Below, in pieces: positions 1 through 8,373 of a stretch of DNA of 43,537 bases. Made by a program: the position numbers and the translations under genes. Within the stretch, counting starts at the first letter, position 1. Every line of letters begins with the position of its first letter. The notes under the pieces were generated by a model. That model saw nothing but the letters and a program-made list of their open reading frames with translations. It was not told where the DNA came from and searched no databases. The stretch covers positions 1-43,537 of the forward strand of contig DGXN01000022.1 in assembly GCA_002396335.1 (NCBI GenBank). Direction: 5' to 3'. The stretch is from Bacteroidales bacterium UBA4231 (GTDB lineage Bacteria > Bacteroidota > Bacteroidia > Bacteroidales > UBA932).

Positions 1-81
1 TTTTTCAGAACCGGGAATCTTGTAATATTCCGTGGTGTCCGGGCCCAGCTGGAACATGGGCGCATATTTGAATTCTGTCAT
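1..81 (-). CDS. Class I fumarate hydratase, N-terminal 27 residues only
   Basis: The gene runs off the left edge of the window, so only the first 27 codons are visible, from the ATG at position 81. The peptide begins MTEFKYAPMFQLGPDTTEYY, which I recognise as the start of Bacteroidales iron-sulfur (class I) fumarases. These interconvert malate and fumarate in the cytoplasm. Catalytic cysteines lie outside the window. Its position beside aspartase, a C4-dicarboxylate transporter and asparaginase suits a fumarate-centred pathway. A TAnnTTTG box lies 23 bp upstream of the start, so it is probably transcribed from its own promoter rather than reading through from the porin gene. Confidence 0.75.
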   Translation of the reverse strand, partial: MTEFKYAPMFQLGPDTTEYYKIPGSEK

Positions 82-104
82 ATAACGGGGTTAAATTGAA
101 CCTG

Positions 105-112
105 CAAATATA
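105..112 (-). promoter_or_regulatory. -7 box of the fumarase promoter
   Basis: On the minus strand this reads TATATTTG, an exact match to the Bacteroidetes -7 consensus TAnnTTTG. It sits between the porin stop codon and the fumarase ATG. A start of transcription near position 100 would give a leader of about 20 nt. No clear -33 TTTG was found. Confidence 0.5.
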
Positions 113-128
113 ACACTTTTTCGCGGGC

Positions 129-1313
129 TTAGTAGCATTTGATGCGGTACATCAGGCCCAGTTCGATACGGTGGGCGCTATAGGCGGGCATGGCCAGGGC
201 GGAGGAGAACTTGTAGCTGCGGCCGACATAGGCGAGGAAGAAGCGCAGGTCCTGGTCTTTCATGGGATAGTATTCCAGCGAGCCGATATAGCCGAGGGCG
301 GTGCGGAGGTCTTTCATCTGAGGGGTCGACGTGGTCTCATACATGAATTTCCCCATCAGGTTGAAGCCCGGGGCGAACTGCCAGTTGGCCTTGGTGATGA
401 AGCTGTTGTAGTGGACGTCGGTCTGGTAGTCGCCGCCCAGCATGCCGGTTGCGATGCGCATGCGGTCCAGGCCCTCGAAATTGCCCATGTAGTCGAAGTA
501 AATCTGGAATTTGTCGAAATTCAGGGACTGGCCCAGGTAAATGAGTTTGTCGGTCAGGAGGGTCTTCGTTCCGTCCGCTGCTTCCTTGTCGGCCTGGATA
601 TAGGTGCCGGCCGACCAGCGGGTCTTCAGCATGCCGCCGAGGAAACTTCCGTTCCAGTTCAGGATGTAGCTCAGGGGATGGGCGGCGGCGCTGAGGCTTT
701 CGCCGGCCGCGGTCTTGGCATGGGCGCCGTATTCATTGGCGAAAGTGCCGCTGTACGCGTTGGTGATGTTCACGACGAATTCCTGCGAGGGCACGGGGTT
801 GTAGATAAAGGCCACGCCGGCGAGGAAATTGTCCATGTTGTCCAGGAGGTCGGAGTACTGGTAGATGTACATGGGGTTTTCGTCAAACTCGAAGCCGCCC
901 CACCACTGGCACATCTTGCCGGCCTGGATGGCGAACTTGTCATTGAAACGCCATCCCACGAGCATGATGTCCGTAGCCTTGGCGAAGTTTTCCTCGCTCA
1001 TGGCGGCGTTGGACTTGTTCAGCCGATGCCGGAAGCGGTAGCTGAGGTGGTTGCCGAAGGTGCCTTTGATTTCCAGGCGCAGCTGCTTGGCGCGGAAGGC
1101 GCCGGAGATGTCCTTCCCGGAGATGGATTCCTGGTAGCTGGCGCCGTAGTTGAGGTAGAGGTTGAACCCGTCGGTTTTTTTCTCCAGCTTCAGGAGCCTT
1201 TCCGCGAGAGATTTGTAGTCGCCGTCATAGCCGCCGTCGCCGGTGTTGCCGCCCTGGGCGAAGGCTGCAACGGCCATAAGGGCCGCCACAGCCGAAAGCA
1301 TCAGTTTTTTCAT
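129..1313 (-). CDS. Outer-membrane beta-barrel porin-like protein
   Basis: A 394-residue protein with a signal peptide (MKKLMLSAVAALMAVAAFAQ). A short charged, possibly coiled-coil stretch follows (about residues 34-48), then a long run of alternating strands rich in Tyr, Phe, Trp and Asn to the C-terminus. The strand beginning near residue 70 (FRAKQLRLEIKGTFGNHLSY) is typical of phosphate-selective porin O/P-like barrels of Bacteroidetes. It is the last gene of the aspA-dcu-asparaginase group, starting 6 bp after the asparaginase stop. This suggests it admits asparagine, aspartate or dicarboxylates through the outer membrane. The substrate is inferred from context only; the barrel family is the firmer part of the call. 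Confidence 0.7.
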   Translation of the reverse strand: MKKLMLSAVAALMAVAAFAQGGNTGDGGYDGDYKSLAERLLKLEKKTDGFNLYLNYGASYQESISGKDISGAFRAKQLRLEIKGTFGNHLSYRFRHRLNKSNAAMSEENFAKATDIMLVGWRFNDKFAIQAGKMCQWWGGFEFDENPMYIYQYSDLLDNMDNFLAGVAFIYNPVPSQEFVVNITNAYSGTFANEYGAHAKTAAGESLSAAAHPLSYILNWNGSFLGGMLKTRWSAGTYIQADKEAADGTKTLLTDKLIYLGQSLNFDKFQIYFDYMGNFEGLDRMRIATGMLGGDYQTDVHYNSFITKANWQFAPGFNLMGKFMYETTSTPQMKDLRTALGYIGSLEYYPMKDQDLRFFLAYVGRSYKFSSALAMPAYSAHRIELGLMYRIKCY

Positions 1314-1319
1314 ACCGTC

Positions 1320-2372
1320 CTAGTATTCCATGAAGAATTTCTGGATTTCCTCCCAGTCGTGGGTCTTGGTGAGGGCGAGCATGAGCAGCACGCGGGCCTT
1401 CTGGGGATTCAGGTCGAGGGAGGCGACAAAGTGGTGTTTGGAGTCGTCCACTTCACTGTTCAGGCAGGTGGGACCGGTGGGGCAGCGGGAACTGCGGACA
1501 ATCTGGATGCCCTGCTTCTGGGCTTTCACCGCCACGTCGAAGACATCCTTGTAGAAGTTTCCGTCACCGACGCCGGCAAGGACAATGCCGTCGAAATGGG
1601 CGTCGACGAAGGCCTTCATCGGAAGCGGGGAAGCGTTGGCGTAGCCGTAGACGATGCCCACTTTGGGCAGTTTGTCCAGATGGGAGACGTCGAAGACGGA
1701 ATCTTCGGTGTGCTTGTTGTTCGGGGTCTGCAGGATATGGGCCTGGCCGTTGAAGATATAGCCGATGATGCCGGAGGGACCGCCTTCGAAAGTGTCGCAG
1801 TCGATGGTGTGGGTCTTGATGACGGTCTTGGCGTCCAGCAGCTGGTTGTTCATGCAGCACAGGACACCCAAGCCCTTGCAGGCAGGAGAGATGGCGGCGG
1901 CCACGGCGTTGTACAGGTTGGCCGGACCGTCGGCGCCGATGGCGTTGGACGGACGCATGGAGCCGGCCAGGATGACGGGCTTGTCGCTTTTGACGGTGAG
2001 ATTCAGGAAGTAGGCGGTCTCTTCCATGGTGTCGGTTCCGTGGGTGATGACCACGCCGTCGTAGTCTTCTTCGTTCAGGATCTGGTTGACCCGTTTGGCG
2101 AGCTTGAGCCAGACTTCGTCGTTCATGTCCTGGGAGCCGATGTTCACCAGCTGCTCACCGGTGACGTCGGCCAGGTCGAGGATTTGCGGAACGGCGTCCA
2201 GCAGGGTCTGGATGCCGACCTGTCCGGCCGTATAAGCCGATGAGGCGGAGGTGGTGGATATGCCGGCGATGGTTCCGCCCGTGGCGATGATCCGGATCTT
2301 GGGTTTTGCGGAGAGGGGAAGGGTGGCGATCAGCGCTGCGGTCAGGAGCGCGATCTTTTTGAATGTATTCAT
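1320..2372 (-). CDS. ansB: Type II (periplasmic) L-asparaginase
   Basis: A 350-residue protein that hydrolyses L-asparagine to aspartate and ammonia. An N-terminal signal peptide (about residues 1-22, ending LPLSA) indicates export to the periplasm, as in type II enzymes. Both asparaginase signatures are present: IIATGGTIAG, with nucleophile Thr34, and GVVITHGTDTMEETAYF near residues 105-121. The length matches the family. The gene starts 19 bp after the transporter stop and ends 6 bp before the porin. The operon can thus make aspartate outside the inner membrane and import it for aspartase. A role on glutamine as a side substrate is possible and cannot be judged here. Confidence 0.93.
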   Translation of the reverse strand: MNTFKKIALLTAALIATLPLSAKPKIRIIATGGTIAGISTTSASSAYTAGQVGIQTLLDAVPQILDLADVTGEQLVNIGSQDMNDEVWLKLAKRVNQILNEEDYDGVVITHGTDTMEETAYFLNLTVKSDKPVILAGSMRPSNAIGADGPANLYNAVAAAISPACKGLGVLCCMNNQLLDAKTVIKTHTIDCDTFEGGPSGIIGYIFNGQAHILQTPNNKHTEDSVFDVSHLDKLPKVGIVYGYANASPLPMKAFVDAHFDGIVLAGVGDGNFYKDVFDVAVKAQKQGIQIVRSSRCPTGPTCLNSEVDDSKHHFVASLDLNPQKARVLLMLALTKTHDWEEIQKFFMEY

Positions 2373-2391
2373 AATCAGTTTGTTATTGGTT

Positions 2392-3720
2392 TTATATCAG
2401 ATGGATGAGTAAAAGGCCGGTTCCGATGGACACAAAGGTGGTGATGAAGCCGGAGAGCTGGAAGGAATGGTTGATGACATACTTCCCGATCCGGGTAGTG
2501 CCTGTGCGGTCGAATCCGATGGCGGCCACCTCGGTGGGATAGTTGGGGAGGAAGAAATAGCCGTTCACGGCCGGGAACAGCGCCAGCAGCACCAGGGGCG
2601 GGATGCCCATGGCGAGACCTACCGGATAGAGGGTCTTTACAGTCGCGGCCTGCGAGAAGAGCATGATGCTCATCACGAACAGCGGAATGGCGAAGAGGAT
2701 GGGGTACTGGGTGAATACGCCGGCGACGCTGCCCAGGATCAGTTCCTTGTTCCCTTCGAAGAAGGTGCTGCCCATCCAGGCCACGCCGAAGATGGAGACC
2801 ATGGCGGTCATGCCGGAGGCGAAGACGTTGCCTTTCACGGCTTGCTTCACGTCGGCCTTTCCGACCAGGAGGATGAGGGCGGCAATGGACATCATGGTCA
2901 TCTCGATGGTGGCGTTCATGCTGACGGGAACGCCGCCGAAGGACGGACGGAGGCTCTGGAAACTGCCGAACAGCACCACAAGCACAACGCCCAGTAGGAA
3001 GGCCAGCACGGCCCATTTGGCGCGGGGATTGACCTGTTTCTGCTCCTCGTCGGCCTTGTCCTGGAGGAGTCCTTCGCGGAGTCTTCTGAGGTATTCAGGG
3101 TCTTCCTCCAGCGGCTTGCCCACGAAGTTCTGGACAAACGAGGCGGCCAGGATAGCCAGGAAGGAGGCCGGGATGGTGACGAGGAAAATCTCTTTCATGC
3201 CGATGCCTTCCGCTCCCAGCAGGCTCTGGGACAGGATGGCGGCGGTGGCGGCGGAGACCGGCGATCCGGTGATGCCCAGCGAGGCCGATATGGTGGCCAC
3301 GCTCAGCGGCCTTTCCGGACGGATCTTGGCCTTGAGGGCGATTTCCGAGATGATGGGAAGGAGGGCGTAGCAGGTGTGTGCGGTGCCGGCCAGCAGGCAG
3401 AACAGCCAGGTGACCAGCGGACCGTAGAAGGTGATATGGCCGGGATGGCGCCGCAGGAAACGGGCAGCCACCTCTACCATATAATCCAGCCCTCCGGCCG
3501 CCTGCAGGGCCGACGAGGCCGTGATGACGGCCACGATGATGAGCATGACGTCGATGGGAATGTTCCCGGGCTCCAGTCCGAAGACGAAGACCAGGATGAA
3601 CACCCCCACCATCCCATACATGCCCAGGCCGATGGATCCCACCCGGGCACCGATGAAAATCATGGCCAGGACAATGGCCAGTTGTAGGAGTACCAGTGCA
3701 GTGGTCATAGTCGAAATCAA
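2392..3720 (-). CDS. dcuB: Anaerobic C4-dicarboxylate transporter, DcuA/DcuB family
   Basis: A 442-residue, highly hydrophobic inner-membrane protein with about 10-12 membrane segments. The stretches GLEPGNIPIDVMLIIVAVI, LLAGTAHTCYALLPII and ASLGITGSPVSAA are the conserved core of the DcuA/DcuB family. These carriers exchange aspartate, fumarate or malate for succinate during anaerobic fumarate respiration. Lying between aspartase (67 bp upstream) and asparaginase (19 bp downstream), it most likely imports aspartate or exports succinate. DcuA and DcuB cannot be told apart by eye. The start may be the ATG at 3720 or the in-frame ATG four codons later (3708); both leave the first membrane segment intact. 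Confidence 0.9.
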   Translation of the reverse strand: MISTMTTALVLLQLAIVLAMIFIGARVGSIGLGMYGMVGVFILVFVFGLEPGNIPIDVMLIIVAVITASSALQAAGGLDYMVEVAARFLRRHPGHITFYGPLVTWLFCLLAGTAHTCYALLPIISEIALKAKIRPERPLSVATISASLGITGSPVSAATAAILSQSLLGAEGIGMKEIFLVTIPASFLAILAASFVQNFVGKPLEEDPEYLRRLREGLLQDKADEEQKQVNPRAKWAVLAFLLGVVLVVLFGSFQSLRPSFGGVPVSMNATIEMTMMSIAALILLVGKADVKQAVKGNVFASGMTAMVSIFGVAWMGSTFFEGNKELILGSVAGVFTQYPILFAIPLFVMSIMLFSQAATVKTLYPVGLAMGIPPLVLLALFPAVNGYFFLPNYPTEVAAIGFDRTGTTRIGKYVINHSFQLSGFITTFVSIGTGLLLIHLI

Positions 3721-3787
3721 TTACGTAAAAAAGTCTGAAAAGGCGACCCATATCAGGGCCGCCTTCAGCCGGAATCATGCGGGAGCG

Positions 3788-5200
3788 CTACTTGAGCAGC
3801 TCGTGGGAAGCGGTCATGGCCTTCGGATCCAGGGCTTCGTCCAGTTTCTCCTTGGTCATGAGGCCGTGCTCAAGCACCAGGTCATAGACGCTGCGGCCGG
3901 TCTGGAGGGCTTCCTTGGCCACCTTGGTGGAGTTCTTGTAACCGATGTACGGGTTCAGGGCGGTGACGATGCCGATGGAGTTCTTCACCATGTCGAAGCA
4001 GTGCTCCGCATTGACGGTGATGCCTTCCACGCACTTGGTGCGCAGGGTGTTCATGGCATTCATCAGCCAGGTCTGGCTCTCGAGGATGCATTCGGCGATG
4101 ACGGGTTCCATAACGTTGAGCTGCAGCTGACCGGCTTCTGCGGCGAAGCAGACGGCGGTGTCGTTGCCGATGACCTTGAAGCAGACCTGGTTGGTGACCT
4201 CGGGGATGACGGGGTTCACCTTGCCGGGCATGATGGAGGAGCCGGGAGCCATGGCGGGGAGGTTGATCTCGTGCAGGCCGCAGCGGGGACCGGAAGCCAT
4301 GAGACGGAGGTCGTTGCAGATCTTGGAGAGCTTGACGGCCAGGCGCTTCAGGGCGGCGGAGTAGCTCACGTAGGCGCCGGTGTCAGGGGTGGCTTCCACC
4401 AGGTCGGGGGCTTTTTCGAAGGTGTCGCCGGTGAATTCGCTCATGCGCTTGGTGCACAGCTCAGCAAAGCCGGGAACGGCGTTGAGGCCGGTGCCGATGG
4501 CGGTTCCGCCCATGTTGATCTCTTTCAGGAGGACGGCGTTGCGATCAAGGTTGGCCAGTTCTTCTTCCAGGTTGTTGGCAAAGGCGTTGAATTCCTGACC
4601 GGAGGTCATGGGAACGGCGTCCTGCAGCTGGGTGCGGCCCATCTTGATGATGTCCTTGAATTCTTCACCCTTGGCGCGGAAGGCTGCGATCAGGTCTTTC
4701 AGGGCGGCTTCCACATGCTTGTTCATGCGGACAAACGTGTAACGGAAAGCAGTGGGATAAGCGTCATTGGTGGACTGGGCGCAGTTGACATGGTCGTTGG
4801 GGGAGCAGTACTGGTACTCGCCTTTGTTGTGACCCATGAGCTCCAGGGCGCGGTTGGCGATGACCTCATTGGCGTTCATGTTCACCGAGGTGCCGGCGCC
4901 GCCCTGCATCATGTCCACGGGGAACTGGTCCCAGAACTTGCCGGCGACAATCTCCTTGCAGGCGGCCACGATCGCGTCGCCGATCTTCTTGTCCAGGACG
5001 CCGAGTTCGGCGTTGGCGCTGGCGGCGGCCATCTTCACGTAAGCCATGGCGATGATGTACTCCGGGTAGTCGCACATGCGGGTGTTGGAGATCTTGTAGT
5101 TGTTCAGCGCACGCTGGGTCTGTACGCCGTAGTAGGCATCGGCCGGAACCTGGAGTTCGCCGATAAGGTCGCTTTCGACTCTGAATTTCTGTTCTGACAT
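3788..5200 (-). CDS. aspA: Aspartate ammonia-lyase (aspartase)
   Basis: A 470-residue cytoplasmic enzyme that converts aspartate to fumarate and ammonia. The N-terminus ([20 protein letters not shown]) and the superfamily signature [11 protein letters not shown] near residues 318-328, which holds the catalytic serine loop, identify the aspartase/fumarase II family. The stretch SSNDAYPTA-like [12 protein letters not shown] and the mid-region [17 protein letters not shown] favour aspartase over fumarase C. Length is normal. It is the first gene of the operon, with a TAnnTTTG box 35 bp upstream. With the fumarase next to the operon, its product can enter either malate formation or fumarate reduction. 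Confidence 0.93.
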   Translation of the reverse strand: MSEQKFRVESDLIGELQVPADAYYGVQTQRALNNYKISNTRMCDYPEYIIAMAYVKMAAASANAELGVLDKKIGDAIVAACKEIVAGKFWDQFPVDMMQGGAGTSVNMNANEVIANRALELMGHNKGEYQYCSPNDHVNCAQSTNDAYPTAFRYTFVRMNKHVEAALKDLIAAFRAKGEEFKDIIKMGRTQLQDAVPMTSGQEFNAFANNLEEELANLDRNAVLLKEINMGGTAIGTGLNAVPGFAELCTKRMSEFTGDTFEKAPDLVEATPDTGAYVSYSAALKRLAVKLSKICNDLRLMASGPRCGLHEINLPAMAPGSSIMPGKVNPVIPEVTNQVCFKVIGNDTAVCFAAEAGQLQLNVMEPVIAECILESQTWLMNAMNTLRTKCVEGITVNAEHCFDMVKNSIGIVTALNPYIGYKNSTKVAKEALQTGRSVYDLVLEHGLMTKEKLDEALDPKAMTASHELLK

Positions 5201-5235
5201 GCTATAGAATAGTTATTAGTTTTTTGAAATGTTCA

Positions 5236-5243
5236 CAAAGATA
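5236..5243 (-). promoter_or_regulatory. -7 box of the aspA operon promoter
   Basis: On the minus strand this reads TATCTTTG, matching TAnnTTTG. It lies 35 bp upstream of the aspA ATG and downstream of the FNT gene, in AT-rich sequence unlike the coding regions around it. No good -33 TTTG is visible at the usual 20-bp spacing. Confidence 0.5.
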
Positions 5244-5287
5244 AGCTAATTTTTAAGATTTACCCTATCTTTCGCATAAAATTGAAA

Positions 5288-5866
5288 TTAAGCGTTGGTC
5301 TCCGGAAGCAGGAGCCTGCGCACATTGCAGCCCGCGTAATTTCCCAGGACGATGACAGGGTAATACCACAGGATGGCGGGGTTCCACGTCCACGCGGCGA
5401 CCAGGTACACGACGTCGGCGATGCTGTGGTAGAAGCCGCAGACGATGAACAGCGGCACGCCGAACAGCACCGGCACCAGGTTCTTGCTGCTCCGGTACAG
5501 CCAGACGGAGATGTCGATGATGAGACCGCAGCCGACGGCCCTGAGGAAACTGCGCCAGGGACCCTGCGCCAGGCGGCCGGCCACGACATCCTGCGCCCGC
5601 TCCACGGACTCTCCGCCGACGGAAAGCACCAGCAGGCCTACGAGAATGCACGCAATCACATTGAAAAGCCAGATTTGGGCCAAGGCGCCGATGTCGGTCA
5701 TCACACCGGCTTTTCCGGTATACAGCAGCGACCCCGAAAGGACGACGCCGACAAGGCCGAAAGCAAAGATGACAGCGCCGGGGAGGCCTCCCAAGGCCAG
5801 GAATCCGGCAGCGCCCAAGCCGATCAGAAGGCCGGCAAAAAGGGAAAGGCGGTTATTGCGTGGCAT
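5288..5866 (-). CDS. Compact formate/nitrite transporter (FNT) family channel
   Basis: A 192-residue integral membrane protein with about six hydrophobic segments. Three stretches resemble FNT channels: FAFGLVGVVLSGSLLYTGKA, AQIWLFNVIACILVGLLVL, and GFYHSIADVVY. The last matches the FNT core motif GFxHSxAN with the central histidine kept, though the following Asn is Asp here. FNT proteins are pentameric channels for formate, nitrite, hydrosulfide or lactate. At 192 residues it is well short of the usual 260-290, and the N- and C-terminal tails and connecting loops are minimal. The gene is divergent from GH28 and upstream of aspA on the same strand. The substrate cannot be read. The family call is moderately certain. 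Confidence 0.65.
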   Translation of the reverse strand: MPRNNRLSLFAGLLIGLGAAGFLALGGLPGAVIFAFGLVGVVLSGSLLYTGKAGVMTDIGALAQIWLFNVIACILVGLLVLSVGGESVERAQDVVAGRLAQGPWRSFLRAVGCGLIIDISVWLYRSSKNLVPVLFGVPLFIVCGFYHSIADVVYLVAAWTWNPAILWYYPVIVLGNYAGCNVRRLLLPETNA

Positions 5867-5902
5867 AGTTTTAGTGGTTATCTCCTACGAAGTTAGCAAT
5901 AT

Positions 5903-5934
5903 TTTGCATCCTATCAAAAGAATGTTTACCTTTG
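5903..5934 (+). promoter_or_regulatory. GH28 operon promoter, TTTG-N20-TAnnTTTG
   Basis: TTTG at 5903-5906 and TACCTTTG at 5927-5934 are separated by exactly 20 bp, the Bacteroidetes housekeeping pattern. The -7 box ends 5 bp before the GH28 ATG. Transcription should therefore start at or within two bases of the start codon, which predicts a leaderless or nearly leaderless mRNA. Confidence 0.7.
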
Positions 5935-5939
5935 GCAGC

Positions 5940-7253
5940 ATGAAAAAACTTTTTACCGTTCTCGCGACTCTCGCAGCCGGTGCCTGGCTTTGCGCCGGAC
6001 AAGCCGCCTATACCGTCTCCATCACTGACTTCGGCGCCGTCGGCGACGGTATTACCTCCAATACCCAGGCCTTCTCGAAGGCCGTCAACGCCGTGGCCAA
6101 AAAAGGCGGCGGACGCATTGTCGTTCCGGAAGGAATCTTCCTCACGGGCCCTATCGTCCTGAAAGACTGCATGGACCTGCACCTGGAACGCGGCGCCGTT
6201 ATCCTGTTCTCCCCGGACAAAAGCGAGTTCCTGAAGGACGGGTCGGTGCGGCCGCTCCTGTCGGCCTCAAAACGGCACGATGTCACCCTTTCCGGTGAAG
6301 GGACCATCGACGGCAACGGAGCCTGGTGGCGGCCGGTCAAGCGTTCGAAAGTCAGCGACACCGAGTGGGCCGAATTCCTGAAAAAGGGCGGCACCCTCAC
6401 CCAGGACGGCCAGCTGTGGTATCCCTTCGACCTCAAGCATTACCCCAATATCGCGGACGATGCCCGCGCCCAGGAGAAGATGCGTCCCAATATGGTGCGG
6501 TTCACTGACTGTGAGCGGGTTACGGTGAAAGGTATCACGCTGAGGAACTCTCCCAAATTCCATCTGGTCCCGCAGCGCTGCAAGGATGTGGTGATTGATT
6601 CGGTCACGGTCCGCTGCCCCTGGAATGCCCAGAACGGCGACGGAATCGACCTGATGAACTGTCAGAATGTGGTCGTGTCCCACTGCATCGTGGATGTGGG
6701 CGACGACGGCATCTGCCTCAAGGCCGGCGCCGGGGCAATGGGCGTCAAGGCCGGCCCCTGCAAGAACATCCTCATCGAGCACAATACCGTTTATCGCGCG
6801 CACGGAGGCTTTGTGATCGGCTCGGAATTCTCCGGCGGCATGGAGGACATCACGGTCCGGCACAACACCTTCCTGGGCACGGACACCGGCCTGCGCTTCA
6901 AGAGTGCGCCCGAGCGCGGCGGCACCACCCGTAACATCCGCATCTCCGACATCCAGATGGCCGACATCAAGGACCAGGCCATCGTCTTCGAAACCACTTA
7001 TGCCGACCGGGCCGCCGGTTACGAGGACCGCGTCGCCGCCAAGACCGAGGCTTACCTCCCCGAATTCACCGATATCGTGATGGAGCGCATCGTCTGCCGG
7101 GGTTGTGAGACGGCCGTTTCCCTGAAGGGCCCCGTCAGCCTGCTGCACGGAATCACGCTCCGCGACGCCGTCATCTTCTACGAAAAAGACGGCCTTGTCG
7201 CCACCGACCCCGCCTCCATCGTCCTGGAAAACGTCACGCTTCAGACTTATTAG
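5940..7253 (+). CDS. GH28 polygalacturonase-type pectin hydrolase
   Basis: A 437-residue secreted protein (signal peptide about residues 1-20, ending WLCAGQA) with a right-handed beta-helix. It starts with the pectate-lyase-like entry motif ITDFGAVGDGITSNTQAF. The GH28 catalytic set is present in order: NGDGID at 232-237, GDDGICLKAG near 254-263, the His of AHGGFVIGSE at 288, and LRFKSAPERGG near 318-328. The three aspartates and the RxK pair are intact. The enzyme cleaves galacturonan or rhamnogalacturonan backbones; exo versus endo action cannot be decided. The start was set at 5940 because the signal peptide begins there and the promoter box lies immediately upstream. It leads an operon with a phosphoesterase and GH127. 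Confidence 0.9.
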   Translation: MKKLFTVLATLAAGAWLCAGQAAYTVSITDFGAVGDGITSNTQAFSKAVNAVAKKGGGRIVVPEGIFLTGPIVLKDCMDLHLERGAVILFSPDKSEFLKDGSVRPLLSASKRHDVTLSGEGTIDGNGAWWRPVKRSKVSDTEWAEFLKKGGTLTQDGQLWYPFDLKHYPNIADDARAQEKMRPNMVRFTDCERVTVKGITLRNSPKFHLVPQRCKDVVIDSVTVRCPWNAQNGDGIDLMNCQNVVVSHCIVDVGDDGICLKAGAGAMGVKAGPCKNILIEHNTVYRAHGGFVIGSEFSGGMEDITVRHNTFLGTDTGLRFKSAPERGGTTRNIRISDIQMADIKDQAIVFETTYADRAAGYEDRVAAKTEAYLPEFTDIVMERIVCRGCETAVSLKGPVSLLHGITLRDAVIFYEKDGLVATDPASIVLENVTLQTY

Positions 7254-7258
7254 CGCTC

Positions 7259-7264
7259 AGGAGG
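7259..7264 (+). promoter_or_regulatory. Strong Shine-Dalgarno ahead of a TTG start
   Basis: AGGAGG lies 6 bp after the GH28 stop codon and 5 bp before TTG at 7270. It is the clearest Shine-Dalgarno I saw ahead of a gene in this window, where most genes lack one. It is what fixes the start of the phosphoesterase, since no ATG is available near the first membrane segment. Confidence 0.6.
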
Positions 7265-7269
7265 TTGTT

Positions 7270-8361
7270 TTGACTGTCGGCAGATACATTTTCCCTATTG
7301 TCCTGTTTCTGCTGCTGGGCGCGGCGATAGGCTATACTGCGTTCCGGATCTGGCACATCCTTCCTTTGACAAAGGCTTGGAAGTGGGTGGTCACGGGCTT
7401 GTATATCCTGTGCTTCCTCCTCATGCTTCCGTTTTACAAGTTTGAGGAAAGCATACCCCTGCCCCTTGCCGCTGCCGTTTATGAGATCTGGACTTCCTGG
7501 CTCATCGTCTTCCTGTACGCGCTGCTCCTGTTCTTTGTCCTGGACCTCGGGCGGGCCGTCCGTCTGCTCCCCGGAAGTTTCCTGAAGGATTCCGTCGCGG
7601 GGACGTGCACTGTTTTCGGCCTCATTCTGGCGCTGCTGGTTTACGGGGGCATCCATTACCATCACAAGTACCGTGAGCAGATTACCGTCCATACGGGAAA
7701 GACCCTGGAAAAGCCGCTTCGGCTGGTCCTGGTGAGCGACCTCCATGCCGGGTATCACAACCGTCCCCGGGAAGTGAGCCGATGGGTGGACCTGATCAAC
7801 GCGGAGCATCCGGACCTTGTCCTGGTTGCCGGAGACCTTGTGGACGGGCATCTGAGACCGGTCAGGGAATGGCATTTCGAGAAGGTCTTCAGGCAGATTG
7901 AAGCGCCTGTCTATGCCTGCCTCGGAAACCATGAATACATCGGCGGGGAAGAGGAAGCCCGGGCTTTTCTGGACAGCGCGGGAGTCACCCTGCTCAAAGA
8001 CCGGGCTGCGCTGGAGAGCGGCATCAGGATCGTCGGCCGCGACGACCTGTCGAACCCCTGCCGTGCCGCCCTCTGGGAGCTGTTCAAGCCCGATTCCACC
8101 TTCACGCTTGTCCTGGACCACCAGCCTTACAATCTGGGAGACGCCCAGGAGGCCGGGGCCGATTTCCAATTCTCCGGCCACACCCACCACGGCCAGGTCT
8201 GGCCCGGCAACTGGGTGACGGATGCCATGTATGAAAAGGCGTTCGGCCTGTATCACCGGGGGAATACCACCTACTACGTCTCTTCCGGCCTGGGTATCTG
8301 GGGCGGAAAATTCCGTATCGGCACCCGCTCGGAATACATTGTCCTCGATATCGTTCCCTAA
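7270..8361 (+). CDS. Membrane-anchored metallophosphoesterase
   Basis: A 363-residue protein with three or four N-terminal membrane segments (to about residue 130), followed by a calcineurin-like phosphoesterase domain. All metal-binding motifs are present: SDLHAG (Asp157, His159), GDLVDG at 188-193, GNHE at 219-222 and GHTHHGQ at 303-309. This layout is that of YkuE/YaeI-like enzymes attached to the membrane. Substrates for this group include UDP- or lipid-linked phosphoesters, but none can be assigned. The start is TTG at 7270, behind a strong AGGAGG. The gene sits between GH28 (16 bp gap) and GH127 (12 bp gap), so it is co-transcribed with pectin enzymes although its link to pectin breakdown is unclear. 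Confidence 0.85.
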   Translation: MTVGRYIFPIVLFLLLGAAIGYTAFRIWHILPLTKAWKWVVTGLYILCFLLMLPFYKFEESIPLPLAAAVYEIWTSWLIVFLYALLLFFVLDLGRAVRLLPGSFLKDSVAGTCTVFGLILALLVYGGIHYHHKYREQITVHTGKTLEKPLRLVLVSDLHAGYHNRPREVSRWVDLINAEHPDLVLVAGDLVDGHLRPVREWHFEKVFRQIEAPVYACLGNHEYIGGEEEARAFLDSAGVTLLKDRAALESGIRIVGRDDLSNPCRAALWELFKPDSTFTLVLDHQPYNLGDAQEAGADFQFSGHTHHGQVWPGNWVTDAMYEKAFGLYHRGNTTYYVSSGLGIWGGKFRIGTRSEYIVLDIVP

Positions 8362-8373
8362 TCCTTTTACGTT

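Noticed and set aside
171..2243. 690-codon open frame on the plus strand opposite the porin and asparaginase
   Set aside because: Glycine- and valine-rich shadow with no domain resemblance, opposite two well-recognised genes.
5445..5939. N-terminal extension of GH28 by 165 codons
   Set aside because: It would cover the promoter and run through the divergent FNT gene; the signal peptide begins at 5940.
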